45,659 bases of DNA from a virus: positions 1 through 45,659 of the IMG/VR virus record IMGVR_UViG_3300030616_000041; one strand, given 5' to 3'. The position numbers and the translations under genes were made by a program. The notes under the pieces were generated by a model that was not told the origin of the DNA, ran no database searches, and saw nothing but the letters and a program-made list of their open reading frames with translations. Positions 1-7,551 of the stretch are shown piece after piece. Within the stretch, counting starts at the first letter, position 1; every line of letters begins with the position of its first letter.

Positions 1-44
1 CCTTTCGCACCTCTTATCCTTTGATATAGGGTAGTACCTTTTTT

Positions 45-245
45 TCAAAACAAACCCAGAAATTTCTTTTTTTCAGCCTGTTTTGCTGGTTTCACGCCAT
101 CCCCCTCATAATCAGGGCATATATCATCCCGATGCGCCTTCTTAGGCCCGTTGTGGTTACAGATACCGACATCCAATGGGTTTCCATATGCCCATAACTC
201 ATCCCAGGATACGCAATTACCGCAGCATGCTTTCTCTTTGGCCAT
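45..245 (-). CDS. Small Cys-rich protein (66 aa)
   Basis: The protein has a cluster of cysteines: an ACCGNC motif near residue 9, a second Cys-plus-His group near residues 29-31, and a Cys near 43. This suggests one bound zinc ion. The C-terminus is Lys-rich. The start ATG follows AAAGGCGGGAACAA, the ribosome-site sequence also used by the next gene upstream because the two sites lie in a 56-bp direct repeat. It is the last complete gene of the early operon in this window. I recognise no family; other early genes here also encode small Cys-rich proteins, so a DNA- or protein-binding role is only a guess. Confidence 0.7.
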   Translation of the reverse strand: MAKEKACCGNCVSWDELWAYGNPLDVGICNHNGPKKAHRDDICPDYEGDGVKPAKQAEKKKFLGLF

Positions 246-296
246 TTGTTCCCGCCTTTCTTTTGTTTATTTGCGCTTGTCCACCCATTCCCCGCA
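241..296. repeat. Direct repeat copy 1 (56 bp, about 3 mismatches to 538-593)
   Basis: On the minus strand this copy covers the last codons of the 267-542 gene (Cys-Gly-Glu-Trp-Val-Asp-Lys-Arg-Lys-stop), the intergenic ribosome site and the ATG of the next gene. The second copy at 538-593 covers the same elements of the neighbouring gene pair. Confidence 0.85.
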
Positions 297-542
297 TATC
301 TTCTGATACTGCTCCGGCAATCGTCCAGTAATTACAAAATGGCAAGCAGCTATCAATTGCTCACGAGTTGCCATAGACTCACCGATGATTGTTGCAAGTG
401 GCTCATGTTGACTCTGTATCTCCGCATACCGGCACATTATAGTCTTGTTTTCAAGCAGCTGCGCCGCATAATTATACTGCTGATATGCCGCGTCTTTTTC
501 CGCTTTCGCTTGCATGTACCTTCCAAAATCTGATACTGCCAT
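267..542 (-). CDS. Small hypothetical protein (91 aa)
   Basis: Residues 10-60 are probably alpha-helical, with many Ala, Gln, Glu and Lys. The protein ends in CGEWVDKRK, exactly like the unrelated protein encoded at 564-809, because both C-termini lie in a direct repeat. The ATG is preceded by an AAAGGCGGGAACAA ribosome site. I recognise no family. The shared tail could be a real functional tag or a by-product of recombination at the repeat. Confidence 0.65.
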   Translation of the reverse strand: MAVSDFGRYMQAKAEKDAAYQQYNYAAQLLENKTIMCRYAEIQSQHEPLATIIGESMATREQLIAACHFVITGRLPEQYQKICGEWVDKRK

Positions 543-593
543 TTGTTCCCGCCTTTCTTTTGTTTACTTGCGTTTGTCCACCCATTCCCCACA
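538..593. repeat. Direct repeat copy 2 (56 bp)
   Basis: This is the partner of 241-296. It covers the C-terminal codons of the 564-809 gene, the intergenic ribosome site and the start codon of the 267-542 gene. Homologous recombination between the copies would delete or duplicate exactly one gene while keeping every reading frame intact. Confidence 0.85.
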
Positions 594-809
594 CCATTCG
601 TCCCGGGCTACCCGCGGGCGCATGGCCTGGTATGATTGCGCGTCCATATCCAGGGAAGGCTTTAAGATACTGGGCGGGAAGCGATGGCAATGCATATCTG
701 TGTAGTATATACATGTAGCACAATGCTGGTCTTTGCTTATTGGCCCCGCCTCTACTGTTGTGGATTGCTGTTTAGGTTGCTGGTATGCTCTCTTGTTGAC
801 CTTAGCCAT
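564..809 (-). CDS. Small zinc-finger-like protein (81 aa)
   Basis: The central part has a CATCIYY motif followed by a Cys-His pair (MHCHRFPP) and a late Cys in the shared CGEWVDKRK tail. This spacing suggests a small zinc-binding fold. The ATG follows AAGGGGGGCCAC. Its first 58 bases overlap the end of the HNH gene at 752-1084 in another frame, a rather long overlap, so the HNH gene's last residues may be unconstrained. Function unknown. Confidence 0.65.
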   Translation of the reverse strand: MAKVNKRAYQQPKQQSTTVEAGPISKDQHCATCIYYTDMHCHRFPPSILKPSLDMDAQSYQAMRPRVARDEWCGEWVDKRK

Positions 810-1084
810 GTGGCCCCCCTTTGGAAGTTGATATTGTACTTATATTCAAAAGCCTTTTTGCCTATTATATGTACCTCTTGGTGATGGTATCTACATAATG
901 GTATAGTCTGGTAGTCGCTACATTTCTGGCCTATGCCGCGCCGCCCAAAATGATGCGGTTCCGAATAATCGGATAATGGGCGCATGATACTGTTGCAAGC
1001 ATAGCACTTCTGCTTTCTTATCCATACCAAATATTCCGGGTCGCGGGCCGGTTTTGTTTTAGGGAATGATTTCAATTCGCTCAT
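752..1084 (-). CDS. HNH-type nuclease-like protein, DUF968/Ref-like
   Basis: After a first Cys pair (CYAC near residue 28) comes a PHHFGRRGIGQ segment, then SDYQTIPLCRYHHQEVH. This Cys-pair, HH, PLCxxHHxxxH order is the pattern of the DUF968/phage Ref-like HNH family. Members include RecA-dependent endonucleases and uncharacterised phage recombination proteins. The length (110 aa) fits a single HNH domain. It sits between the PAPS-reductase-like gene and small Cys-rich genes in the early operon. The family call comes from motif pattern only; the cleavage target is unknown. Confidence 0.75.
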   Translation of the reverse strand: MSELKSFPKTKPARDPEYLVWIRKQKCYACNSIMRPLSDYSEPHHFGRRGIGQKCSDYQTIPLCRYHHQEVHIIGKKAFEYKYNINFQRGATWLRSTREHTSNLNSNPQQ

Positions 1085-1090
1085 ATTTAT

Positions 1091-1864
1091 TTATTCGAAT
1101 AAGGTTGTTTGGTCTATATCATTTTTAATAGGCTTTCTGTTTACCCACCAATTCCAATATGCCTCACCATCTTTGAACAAACGCTTTGCTGATTTAGATT
1201 TTGAATAAGTTTCAATAACTGCCCGATGCCAAGCTCTTTCAATTTTCGGCCATCTTGCCCTGTGTCGCATCAACTCAACGCCACCAATAATCGGGCACAT
1301 CACACACCCGATTCTTTTGAACCCTTCATCATATAGTGAGCAATACGGCAACTTTTTTGAATTTATATATTCCCAAACGTCATTGTCTGACCAATCAAGA
1401 ATAGGGTGTATATAGGTTTTTCTGTAATACTTGGTGCATTCCTCAACCATCTTACGTGAAGCCCTTTTATGGCTTTCTGCACTTCTTATTCCTGTAACTA
1501 CCCGCCTATCAACCCCACCGCACTCTTTGTAATATTTACAGCACCATCGTTTTTGGTGTGTTGGAACACACCTCTGCTTCTCTATCATCATTTTCAAAAG
1601 CGGCATTTTGGGTGGATGAATAACAACATCTGGTTGATGCTTCCGAATATGCCAAACAACTTCTGGTGGATCAATTGTTGTTAAATTATGGTGAAACGTT
1701 GCTTTTACACCAGATCGCTTTACAAGGTCATAAATTACGGTCGAATCTTTCCCGCCAGATACCGCAACCCAATATCCTTCTGGTGGCTCAAATGTCTTTA
1801 GCCGTTCAATAGATATGGCTACCTTATCACGTTCACCAAAAAGCGTCAGGTCTTTTAATGGCAT
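1091..1864 (-). CDS. PAPS reductase/sulfotransferase-like PP-loop protein (257 aa)
   Basis: Residues 36-41 form the PP-loop SGGKDS, which binds the adenine nucleotide in the CysH/ATP-PPase superfamily. Later signatures are a CCKYYKE segment, HPILDWSDNDVWEYI, and a C-terminal RIGCVMCP. Together they give four conserved cysteines suited to an iron-sulfur cluster, as in assimilatory adenylyl-sulfate reductases and in DndC of DNA phosphorothioation. Phages often carry such genes with unproven roles. No dndA, dndD or dndE partner is visible, so backbone sulfuration is not supported. Base composition is more AT-rich than the flanking methylase gene. Confidence 0.85.
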   Translation of the reverse strand: MPLKDLTLFGERDKVAISIERLKTFEPPEGYWVAVSGGKDSTVIYDLVKRSGVKATFHHNLTTIDPPEVVWHIRKHQPDVVIHPPKMPLLKMMIEKQRCVPTHQKRWCCKYYKECGGVDRRVVTGIRSAESHKRASRKMVEECTKYYRKTYIHPILDWSDNDVWEYINSKKLPYCSLYDEGFKRIGCVMCPIIGGVELMRHRARWPKIERAWHRAVIETYSKSKSAKRLFKDGEAYWNWWVNRKPIKNDIDQTTLFE

Positions 1865-1865
1865 T

Positions 1866-2324
1866 TCATCCCCATATCCTTTTTAGCGTTCCCGCCTCAC
1901 GGTCCCACATCAAACCCTTAACATTTTCCCGCGGCCGCCGCAGCCACCATTGGCAAAGCATCAAACCCCGGACCTCTGGCCATAAGCGCCCATGGATAAC
2001 ATAAACCGAACTTTCGCGCCAGGCCGGGATCTGGTTGCGGTCGCTGCTTAATGGCCATATTGATATGATTTTAACATCCCAGTCCTTTTGCTCTTTGCAT
2101 TTGCGGATAAACCGGGTCAAATGGCGGAAGGGCGGATTTAACCAACACCATCCATCCAATGGCCAATCGATACTTAAAGCGTTCTGCCGTTCCGTATAAT
2201 ACCGGCTGCATTTGGCATTGTCAGAATTGGCCGCCATATCATACTTAAACTTAATGCAAAAGTATTCTTCAACGGCTTTTATAAATGAATCGGGCGTTTC
2301 GATGTTCTGGTTACTGTTAGCCAT
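1866..2324 (-). CDS. Phage DNA N6-adenine methyltransferase (Dam-like)
   Basis: The protein of 152 aa matches the short phage Dam family: a D-M-A-A-N segment near residues 29-33, a CSRYYTERQNAL stretch, and WLNPPF at residues 61-66, where NPPF is the catalytic [DN]PP[YF] motif of adenine-N6 methylases. It would use S-adenosylmethionine to methylate phage DNA, typically to evade restriction or mark replication. The start ATG lies inside the end of the preceding 51-aa gene (8-nt overlap), so the two are probably translationally coupled. Confidence 0.85.
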   Translation of the reverse strand: MANSNQNIETPDSFIKAVEEYFCIKFKYDMAANSDNAKCSRYYTERQNALSIDWPLDGWCWLNPPFRHLTRFIRKCKEQKDWDVKIISIWPLSSDRNQIPAWRESSVYVIHGRLWPEVRGLMLCQWWLRRPRENVKGLMWDREAGTLKRIWG

Positions 2325-2472
2325 TTTCCTTTATTGCCCTTTCCAATAATTCCCGCACCCTGTCCGGCCCAAGGGCGATAACCTTTTCCTTCACATCCAC
2401 CGGCAACTTGATCACATACTGATCCATCGGCTTACGGAATTTCACCGGCCGCCCGGCTTTGCGCTTATTCAT
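2317..2472 (-). CDS. Small basic protein, possibly ribbon-helix-helix-like (51 aa)
   Basis: Translation gives a basic N-terminus (MNKRKAGRPVKFRKPM) followed by DQYVIKLPVDVKEKVIA and a helical LLERAIKENG end. A short strand followed by two helices fits a ribbon-helix-helix DNA-binding protein, but the match is weak. The ATG overlaps the stop of the upstream gene as ATGA, and AAAGGGGGACTGA provides a ribosome site. The 3' end overlaps the Dam-like gene by 8 nt. Confidence 0.65.
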   Translation of the reverse strand: MNKRKAGRPVKFRKPMDQYVIKLPVDVKEKVIALGPDRVRELLERAIKENG

Positions 2473-2708
2473 TCAGTCCCCCTTTTTATTTTCATCAGCT
2501 CAAATAATTCGTTCACCAATATTATGTCTTGTTCCGGCCTGGATGAGATATTCAGGCTTTCACTTAAACCATAGCATTTCCCATCCTTATAAAAGCCCGC
2601 GCTAATAACATACAAACCAAGCGCCGCATTTTTATGGCTTACCATGGGCGAAAACAAAACCACTTGCTCCATTCCCAGGGTTTCCACAATCAAGTATTTG
2701 ATAGGCAT
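2469..2708 (-). CDS. Conserved-type phage hypothetical protein (79 aa)
   Basis: The protein begins MPIKYLIVETLGMEQ and contains VVLFSPMVSHKNAA and a C-terminal ISSRPEQDIILVNELF. It resembles, from general memory, small phage proteins of unknown function that end in a similar 'SxSLxxxSRPED' segment. I chose the internal ATG because AAGGAAGGGCAAA stands directly before it; the longer reading frame upstream lacks a site and overlaps the small gene at 2720-2833. Confidence 0.65.
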   Translation of the reverse strand: MPIKYLIVETLGMEQVVLFSPMVSHKNAALGLYVISAGFYKDGKCYGLSESLNISSRPEQDIILVNELFELMKIKRGTE

Positions 2709-2719
2709 TTTGCCCTTCC

Positions 2720-2833
2720 TTAAAAAAGGTTGATAATCCGCGCCGCCATTCGGCAAATCGCATATAAAGCAATTCCAGATATAACCCATGAACCAAACAC
2801 CAATCCTATTGCGTATAAAGCATATTTATTCAC
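2720..2833 (-). CDS. Tiny membrane protein (37 aa)
   Basis: The GTG start overlaps the stop of the 2830-3189 gene (GGGGTGA) and is preceded by AAGGGGGCGGG. The peptide is nearly all hydrophobic (ALYAIGLVFGSWVISGIALY), giving one membrane-spanning helix, followed by a short basic end. Its stop lies just before the ribosome site of the next gene. The tight packing supports a real gene, but the size leaves doubt. Confidence 0.5.
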   Translation of the reverse strand: MNKYALYAIGLVFGSWVISGIALYAICRMAARIINLF

Positions 2834-3189
2834 CCCGCCCCCTTCCTTCTTACTATACCATGTAATTCGTCACTCCAATTCCGAACATCTTTAATAGTTT
2901 GGATTTTTAAACATTCATCAATATCTGTTTTTGTATAATTTTTTAATAATTTCCTTTTTTTCCTGTAACAATTCTTAATAGCTTCCAAAGCTGGGTACTT
3001 TATTGGATACCAATCGATAAAATTTGTGCGTTGAAATATTTTTGGATAAACATCAATAGTTTCAACTATGCAAAAACTATCTAATACCCTTTTATATTCA
3101 ATCTCATCTAACAAATTATCTATTAGTCTATCTACTGGTGGGCGACCAATTTTCGAATATAGATTTCTGCTATTTGGGTGAATCTTCAT
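2830..3189 (-). CDS. Hypothetical protein in an AT-rich stretch (119 aa)
   Basis: No family recognised. The sequence is rich in Lys, Ile, Asn and Tyr, and the coding DNA is clearly more AT-rich than its neighbours, which suggests recent acquisition. It contains a GRPPVDRLIDNLLDEIEYKRV helical stretch near the N-terminus. The GRP-P-x-D start is loosely like homeodomain-type or resolvase helix-turn-helix segments, but this is not enough to call a DNA-binding domain. Confidence 0.55.
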   Translation of the reverse strand: MKIHPNSRNLYSKIGRPPVDRLIDNLLDEIEYKRVLDSFCIVETIDVYPKIFQRTNFIDWYPIKYPALEAIKNCYRKKRKLLKNYTKTDIDECLKIQTIKDVRNWSDELHGIVRRKGAG

Positions 3190-3203
3190 TTTTCAATACC
3201 GAT

Positions 3204-3443
3204 TTATTCCATCCCGCCAACTATGCGGCCGCATTGAAATGCAAAACTGAAATCATGCCATATTCGCGCAATCGCCCCCAACGCCATCCCGGTTGCCAGC
3301 AAAAAACCGTACCATAACCAACGCCCCGGCCATATGATTGAAACAATTTTCTTTCGCTCTTTCCTTATCCACCGAATGCGCTTGATAACCTCAAGCTTGC
3401 CCGATAACCAGCTTATGGCTAAATTCCTGTGCGCCCGCTTCAT
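3204..3443 (-). CDS. Small basic protein with one membrane segment (79 aa)
   Basis: The first 40 residues are strongly basic (many Arg and Lys), then WLWYGFLLATGMALGAIARI forms one likely transmembrane helix at about residues 43-62. The positive-inside rule places the N-terminus in the cytoplasm. The ATG overlaps the stop of the gene upstream by a few bases (ATGA-type junction at 3440-3443). Function unknown. Confidence 0.6.
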   Translation of the reverse strand: MKRAHRNLAISWLSGKLEVIKRIRWIRKERKKIVSIIWPGRWLWYGFLLATGMALGAIARIWHDFSFAFQCGRIVGGME

Positions 3444-3793
3444 TCTTTAACCCCTTCTGTATACTCAAAGCTTATCACATTTACAATATCATCGGGATTG
3501 CATTTATAATGGTCGACAATCATTTGAACAAAGTCTTTCGGCTCCATACACCAAAAACCTTCAAATAAACAACCCATAGTATTTATTGCATTCAACGGTT
3601 CCCGGCGCGTTGCCATGATTCTAATGGGGCCGCCGATTTTTTCTATCCGTTCCCCCTTTTTTAACCCCATGGCTTTTTTAACAGGCTGAACCAAATCACC
3701 AGGTTTCAAAAACCACCAGCCAAAACGCCGCGTTTCCAATTTCTGTTGGTTTTTAATCTGTTCCGTTGTCATAGCAAAAGACATATTTCGCAT
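3440..3793 (-). CDS. ASCH-like phage protein (117 aa)
   Basis: The pattern MSFAMTTEQIKNQQK, then TRRFGWWFLKPGD, then IRIMATRREPLNAI and a C-terminal EGF-to-DFVQMIVDHY region is typical, from memory, of small phage proteins with an ASCH/PUA-like fold that may bind RNA or modified bases. I chose the ATG at 3793 because TGAGGTGGTTAAAA precedes it; an upstream codon in the same frame lacks a site. It overlaps the next gene by 4 nt (ATGA). Confidence 0.65.
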   Translation of the reverse strand: MRNMSFAMTTEQIKNQQKLETRRFGWWFLKPGDLVQPVKKAMGLKKGERIEKIGGPIRIMATRREPLNAINTMGCLFEGFWCMEPKDFVQMIVDHYKCNPDDIVNVISFEYTEGVKE

Positions 3794-3804
3794 TTTTAAC
3801 CACC

Positions 3805-4017
3805 TCAACGCATTTCTTTGCAAACTGAAATTAAAAAGTTATTCCATGCAATTCTAAAATTTAAGCTTTGAGCAATAATCGTATTCTCTGGATATTTGCC
3901 GTAAATCATCTGTTGTTCAAGATGGTATTTTACAATTTGATTGTTTTCTCGTATCCATTTTTCAGTCAATGCCAGAAGTATTTTAAATATCAATTTTCTC
4001 ATTTTATTTATCGCCAT
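3805..4017 (-). CDS. Small basic hypothetical protein (70 aa)
   Basis: The protein is rich in Lys, Ile and Asn and probably helical, with a hydrophobic first third (LIFKILLAL). Its ATG overlaps the stop of the SNF2 helicase gene (TAATG-type junction at 4017). Composition is AT-rich like 2830-3189. No family recognised. Confidence 0.55.
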   Translation of the reverse strand: MAINKMRKLIFKILLALTEKWIRENNQIVKYHLEQQMIYGKYPENTIIAQSLNFRIAWNNFLISVCKEMR

Positions 4018-5930
4018 TATGCACCCCTTCCCAATTGTCCTTTGTATTTATGCAAAATCTTTTTCCCCAGGGCCGCTTGCATTTTCGTCAAACATCCCAT
4101 GCCCGCCAGGTCATGGCCAATTCGCGCATCGATTTTATTGAAGCCAACCCCATTCCGGATATTCGCAAAGTCCGTATCGTCCCCGGCCAGGGTTTTAAGG
4201 TCAATATGAATCTGCCGGATTTCTTCGGGCGTTAAATCTTCGGCCATGGCCTTTAGTTGCGATCTGGTCGATGTTTCCCGCTTTTCCTTCATTGGCAAAA
4301 TCGGTTCTTTGCGTATCATCACATCCAAAGCCTGGTCAATTATAGCCTGTTTGGATACAATCGTTTTCGCCATTACCGCATCAATTGAACCTTCCAACAC
4401 CAGATGTTGCACCAAAACGCTTTCTTCCTGGCCTATTCTATGCAAGCGATCTTCGGCCTGGCTAACATTCCCTGGAACCCAATCCAGTTCCGCAAATACC
4501 ACGGTCGAAGCCTTGGTCAACGTTATACCAACGCCCGCCGCCCGGATTGTGCCGATGAATACCCGGACCTGGCCGCTTTGGAAGTCATCAACCGCTTTTT
4601 GCCTATCTTCCATTTTTGTTTCGCCGGTCAAAACCGCGCTTTTGATTTTCTTCTGCGCCAGCCCCGCCCGGATGCTTGCCACAACATCGTGATGGTGCGC
4701 CATAATGACCAGGCTTTCCACATCGTCCAGAACATCCAAAACGTGTTCAATCACTTTCGGAACCTTGGCCATGGCCGTTTCATGCCGGATTCTGGATATT
4801 TCGCTAAAAGCCGCGCTTGATGCTTCCCCCAGGTTTTCAACCGCCGCCGCATACTCATCATCCGAACCAGCCCGGGCCAATTCCAGGGCCGCTTGCAATC
4901 CTGAAATTCGGTCTTGCATGGCCGCATATGCCCGCGCCTCTTTCTCAACCAACCCCGAACATCCATTGGCCGGAATCTCGATCACTTGCCGCCTTTTTTC
5001 CGGTAATTCCTTTAAAACGTCCTTTTTTAGCCTTCGGATCATCACGGTGGACCTCAGGCTTTCCTGGAGTTCGTCCAGATTCCGCGCGCCGCTGAAATCC
5101 CATCCGTACCCGTTATTGTGAGCATCGCAATATCTTTTTGCGTACCAAAAGAAATTGCCCCAGGTTTGCGGGTCCAGATATGAAATAAGGGAATGCAGTT
5201 CGATGGGGCGGTTTACAATGGGCGTGCCGGTCAAAAGCATGCGCCGTTTAGCTTTTATTGGTTCAATGGCCCATTCCGATTTCCGCGGTTCCCGGTATCC
5301 CATTATCTGCTTTGTGCGAAGCGCCTTTTTGTTTTTCATATAATGGGCCTCATCGCAAACAACCAAATCCCATTCCCGGCTTTTGTCGATGCGCCCGATT
5401 ATATCGTAATTCACAATATTGATCCCATCCATGGTTTTAACCCATTTCGATGTGATAACATTTATTCCCATTTTTCGCACAATCCATTTTTCCGCTTCCC
5501 TGGCCCAATTCAGCCGCAAGGAAGCCGGGCATATAATCAAAACGTTTTCGATTTCAGGTATCGCGTTTATCACACCAAGCGCCTGGATCGTTTTTCCCAG
5601 GCCCATCTCATCCCCTATTAAAACGCCTTGCCGCTTAATGGCGTATGCAATCCCGGCCTTTTGATAACCCAGGTATTCGCAGCCTTCGGGGGCGGGGATC
5701 TCAATATCAATATCCGCCTTTTTGCTTAACTCGATTTCTTTGTTCGTTTCCGCCAGTTGCGCCTTGGCCTCATCATCGGCCCATCGTTCAAGCTTCCGCG
5801 CAACCGCCCCACGGTCGGTCCACCAGGCCCGCAGTTTCGGATCCCAACGAAAACCCGCTTCCTTCGGAACCATGCGCTCCACATAAGATGAAAGCAGAAT
5901 GAAGCGTTCGTTTTTATATGTCAAAGTCAT
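4017..5930 (-). CDS. SNF2-family DEAD/DEAH-type helicase (637 aa)
   Basis: Domains in order: a short N-terminal HARP-like region with FRWDPKLRAWW near residues 27-37; helicase motif I GDEMGLGKT at 106-114; motif II DEAH at 193-196; LLTGTP as motif III; and in the C-terminal lobe QAEDRLHRIGQ as motif VI. The ATPase would translocate on double-stranded DNA. Phage SNF2 proteins are thought to act in replication, recombination or counter-defence. I chose the ATG at 5930, which overlaps the stop of the 22-codon reading frame upstream as ATGA; an in-frame GTG at 5966 would add 12 residues. Confidence 0.9.
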   Translation of the reverse strand: MTLTYKNERFILLSSYVERMVPKEAGFRWDPKLRAWWTDRGAVARKLERWADDEAKAQLAETNKEIELSKKADIDIEIPAPEGCEYLGYQKAGIAYAIKRQGVLIGDEMGLGKTIQALGVINAIPEIENVLIICPASLRLNWAREAEKWIVRKMGINVITSKWVKTMDGINIVNYDIIGRIDKSREWDLVVCDEAHYMKNKKALRTKQIMGYREPRKSEWAIEPIKAKRRMLLTGTPIVNRPIELHSLISYLDPQTWGNFFWYAKRYCDAHNNGYGWDFSGARNLDELQESLRSTVMIRRLKKDVLKELPEKRRQVIEIPANGCSGLVEKEARAYAAMQDRISGLQAALELARAGSDDEYAAAVENLGEASSAAFSEISRIRHETAMAKVPKVIEHVLDVLDDVESLVIMAHHHDVVASIRAGLAQKKIKSAVLTGETKMEDRQKAVDDFQSGQVRVFIGTIRAAGVGITLTKASTVVFAELDWVPGNVSQAEDRLHRIGQEESVLVQHLVLEGSIDAVMAKTIVSKQAIIDQALDVMIRKEPILPMKEKRETSTRSQLKAMAEDLTPEEIRQIHIDLKTLAGDDTDFANIRNGVGFNKIDARIGHDLAGMGCLTKMQAALGKKILHKYKGQLGRGA

Positions 5931-5995
5931 TTGCGCCGCTTTCTCCAAAACCGGTTGCCGTTCCACAAAACCAAGCGAATGAAAAGATTGGTCAT
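5927..5995 (-). CDS. Possible 22-aa leader peptide for the helicase gene
   Basis: An ATG four bases after the stop of the 5997-6188 gene is preceded by AAAGGGTATAAA, a good ribosome site. It opens a 22-codon frame (starts MTNLFIRLVLW, ends WRKRRK) whose stop overlaps the SNF2 ATG. The helicase start has only a distant GGAG of its own, so ribosomes finishing this peptide may re-initiate there. The peptide may have no function beyond coupling. Confidence 0.45.
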   Translation of the reverse strand: MTNLFIRLVLWNGNRFWRKRRK

Positions 5996-5996
5996 T

Positions 5997-6188
5997 TTAT
6001 ACCCTTTGAAGCCCGTATTCTAACGGAAAACAAGTTGGAAGCGTTGATTGTATTATCATATCCACATCAACCGTTTCGCCATCATCACAATAATCGGTTG
6101 CCGGTTCTTCGTTTTCACGATCTAAAAAATAAACCCGCTCTGAACTGCCGTTTTCATTTGATACAACAATAAGCCTGTAAGATTTCAT
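5997..6188 (-). CDS. First gene of the leftmost operon, acidic 63-aa protein
   Basis: The protein starts MKSYRLIVVSNENGS and has an acidic centre (DRENEEPATDYCDDGETVDVD). The ATG has a strong site, GGGGGAAGG, directly in front, and the gene is the first downstream of the promoter at 6235-6263. No family recognised. As a promoter-proximal early gene it could be a host-takeover or anti-defence factor, but nothing in the sequence shows this. Confidence 0.6.
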   Translation of the reverse strand: MKSYRLIVVSNENGSSERVYFLDRENEEPATDYCDDGETVDVDMIIQSTLPTCFPLEYGLQRV

Positions 6189-6234
6189 CCTTCCCCCTTG
6201 CCCTGCCGGGCGGTTATTGTTTGTTTCTACTATT

Positions 6235-6263
6235 ATTATATAATATAATTAATTAAAATGCAA
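6235..6263 (-). promoter_or_regulatory. Sigma70-type promoter of the leftmost operon
   Basis: On the minus strand TTGCAT (6258-6263) and TATAAT (6235-6240) are separated by 17 nt of pure A/T-rich sequence. It lies just downstream of the terminator at 6274-6304 and about 45 bp before the 5997-6188 gene, so it starts a new transcription unit. Confidence 0.75.
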
Positions 6264-6273
6264 GCAATTTATT

Positions 6274-6304
6274 AAAAAAAACCCCCCGGGCCGAAACCCA
6301 GGGG
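6274..6304 (-). terminator. Rho-independent terminator ending the replication operon
   Basis: Read on the minus strand, arms CCCCTGGG and CCCGGGGG form an 8-bp stem (one G-U pair) with loop TTTCGG, followed at once by G and eight Ts. It stands about 45 bp after the stop of the 6351-7010 gene. Confidence 0.85.
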
Positions 6305-6350
6305 ATCGCGCAAAGGAAGAATGAAGAAGTACTTTCAATTTACCTTTTTT

Positions 6351-7010
6351 CTAAGCTATTTGCAAAGTCTGCATTTTCCTTATGTCAGTCCTCAAAAATT
6401 CATCCAGGTTAAAAGGTTCCTTTATGGCATCCGCAAAGGTCACTTCCGGGCCGGTCATTTCGTAGCATTGGCCATTATAAATCATTGCGTATTTTTCACA
6501 TCCAATCAAGCCCATAACGAACTTTTTCCCTTTTTCCGTTATCCGGTAATATCCCGCGCCGCGCCGCCCGTTTTCCGTTCGTTCCAACAATCCCCAAAAG
6601 CACAAAAGCCCGTGTTTGTTCCCCTTCGGCCGGTTCTTCCCGAATATGGACAAATAGGAATCCACATGGATAGGCTTCGAATCCGGGTATCGGTGGAAAT
6701 GCCGGTATATGATGGCCAAAGCGTGCGCCATGCTCTTGCTTATCGTATAGGCATATATTTGAACGTGCTGCTTGCACAAAGGGCATCGACAGCCGCCCGG
6801 TTCGGCCGCCTTGCTCCTTATCCACGCGTTTTCAATACCGAAATCTTTAATTGCCTTTTGTTCAATATTCAATGGTAATGAAATATCGAATTCCTTTTTC
6901 CATTCCCCTTCCTTCTGGCATTGGTAGGAACAATAATTCGGATTCGTATATTTGTTTTCCGATCGGCCATCGTAATATTGCCGGGAACAATTAAGGCAAG
7001 TCCGCTTCAT
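6351..7010 (-). CDS. Zinc-finger protein, probable DNA-binding (219 aa)
   Basis: The N-terminus has two Cys pairs (CLNC near residue 5 and CSYQC near 27) in a short treble-clef-like zinc finger. A second Cys set (CRCPLC) lies near residue 75. The middle contains a stretch reading GLLCFWGLLERTE then GYYRITEKGKKFV, which looks like a winged-helix strand-turn-strand. The C-terminus (DAIKEPFNLDEFL) is acidic. It is the last gene before the operon terminator. A DNA-binding role fits; the specific function is unknown. Confidence 0.65.
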   Translation of the reverse strand: MKRTCLNCSRQYYDGRSENKYTNPNYCSYQCQKEGEWKKEFDISLPLNIEQKAIKDFGIENAWIRSKAAEPGGCRCPLCKQHVQIYAYTISKSMAHALAIIYRHFHRYPDSKPIHVDSYLSIFGKNRPKGNKHGLLCFWGLLERTENGRRGAGYYRITEKGKKFVMGLIGCEKYAMIYNGQCYEMTGPEVTFADAIKEPFNLDEFLRTDIRKMQTLQIA

Positions 7011-7531
7011 TTTTTTGCGCCTTTCTCTTTCGCTGGTTTCTTTTCAGGTTTCTTATCCTGTTTTGGCGGCCTTTCATCCATCTTCATGGTTGTTTGCTGC
7101 CGATGGCCGTTCAAATATTTGATGGCCTCATCCTGTAGCTTGTCCACCATTTCGCGCAATTCTTCGGATATGTCCCGCTTCGGGTTTTCCTTGTCCTCGC
7201 GTTCCAAGCGTAAGGGCGAATTGATAACCATAACCCCGGTTGAATGCAAAAGCTTTTTAAAGCCGCTCAAAATGATTCCCATTCGGTTGTGATCGCCATG
7301 GTAGGATATGGAAACGCCTTGCATGGTTATTCGTTCGGCATCTTGTTTTGATAGTTCGCAAAGTTCGGACATAACCGGCGCAAGGTTATCCAGGGCCGCC
7401 CGGAAGCTTGGGGCCGGTTCCTCATCGCATTTCATTGATATGGAATCATGCGTTCCCATGGAATTGACGTTATCATAAGCCAAATTCACTTTGTTTTTTT
7501 TAATTGCAATATATCGGAATAGCATCTTCAT
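7007..7531 (-). CDS. Hypothetical phage protein with Lys/Pro-rich tail (174 aa)
   Basis: The central part (ISYHGDHNRMGIILSGFKKL, then VINSPLRLERED) looks like a mixed alpha/beta fold, followed by a helical DISEELREMVDKLQDEAIKYL and a disordered C-terminus of Lys, Pro and Glu. Overlaps the next gene by 4 nt. I do not recognise the family; its place between nuclease and zinc-finger genes suggests DNA metabolism. Confidence 0.6.
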   Translation of the reverse strand: MKMLFRYIAIKKNKVNLAYDNVNSMGTHDSISMKCDEEPAPSFRAALDNLAPVMSELCELSKQDAERITMQGVSISYHGDHNRMGIILSGFKKLLHSTGVMVINSPLRLEREDKENPKRDISEELREMVDKLQDEAIKYLNGHRQQTTMKMDERPPKQDKKPEKKPAKEKGAKK

Positions 7532-7551
7532 CCTTTCTTTTTGTTATTAAA

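Noticed and set aside
1091-1864. DndC-type DNA phosphorothioation system
   Set aside because: Only the PP-loop protein is present; no DndA, DndD or DndE-like neighbour was found.
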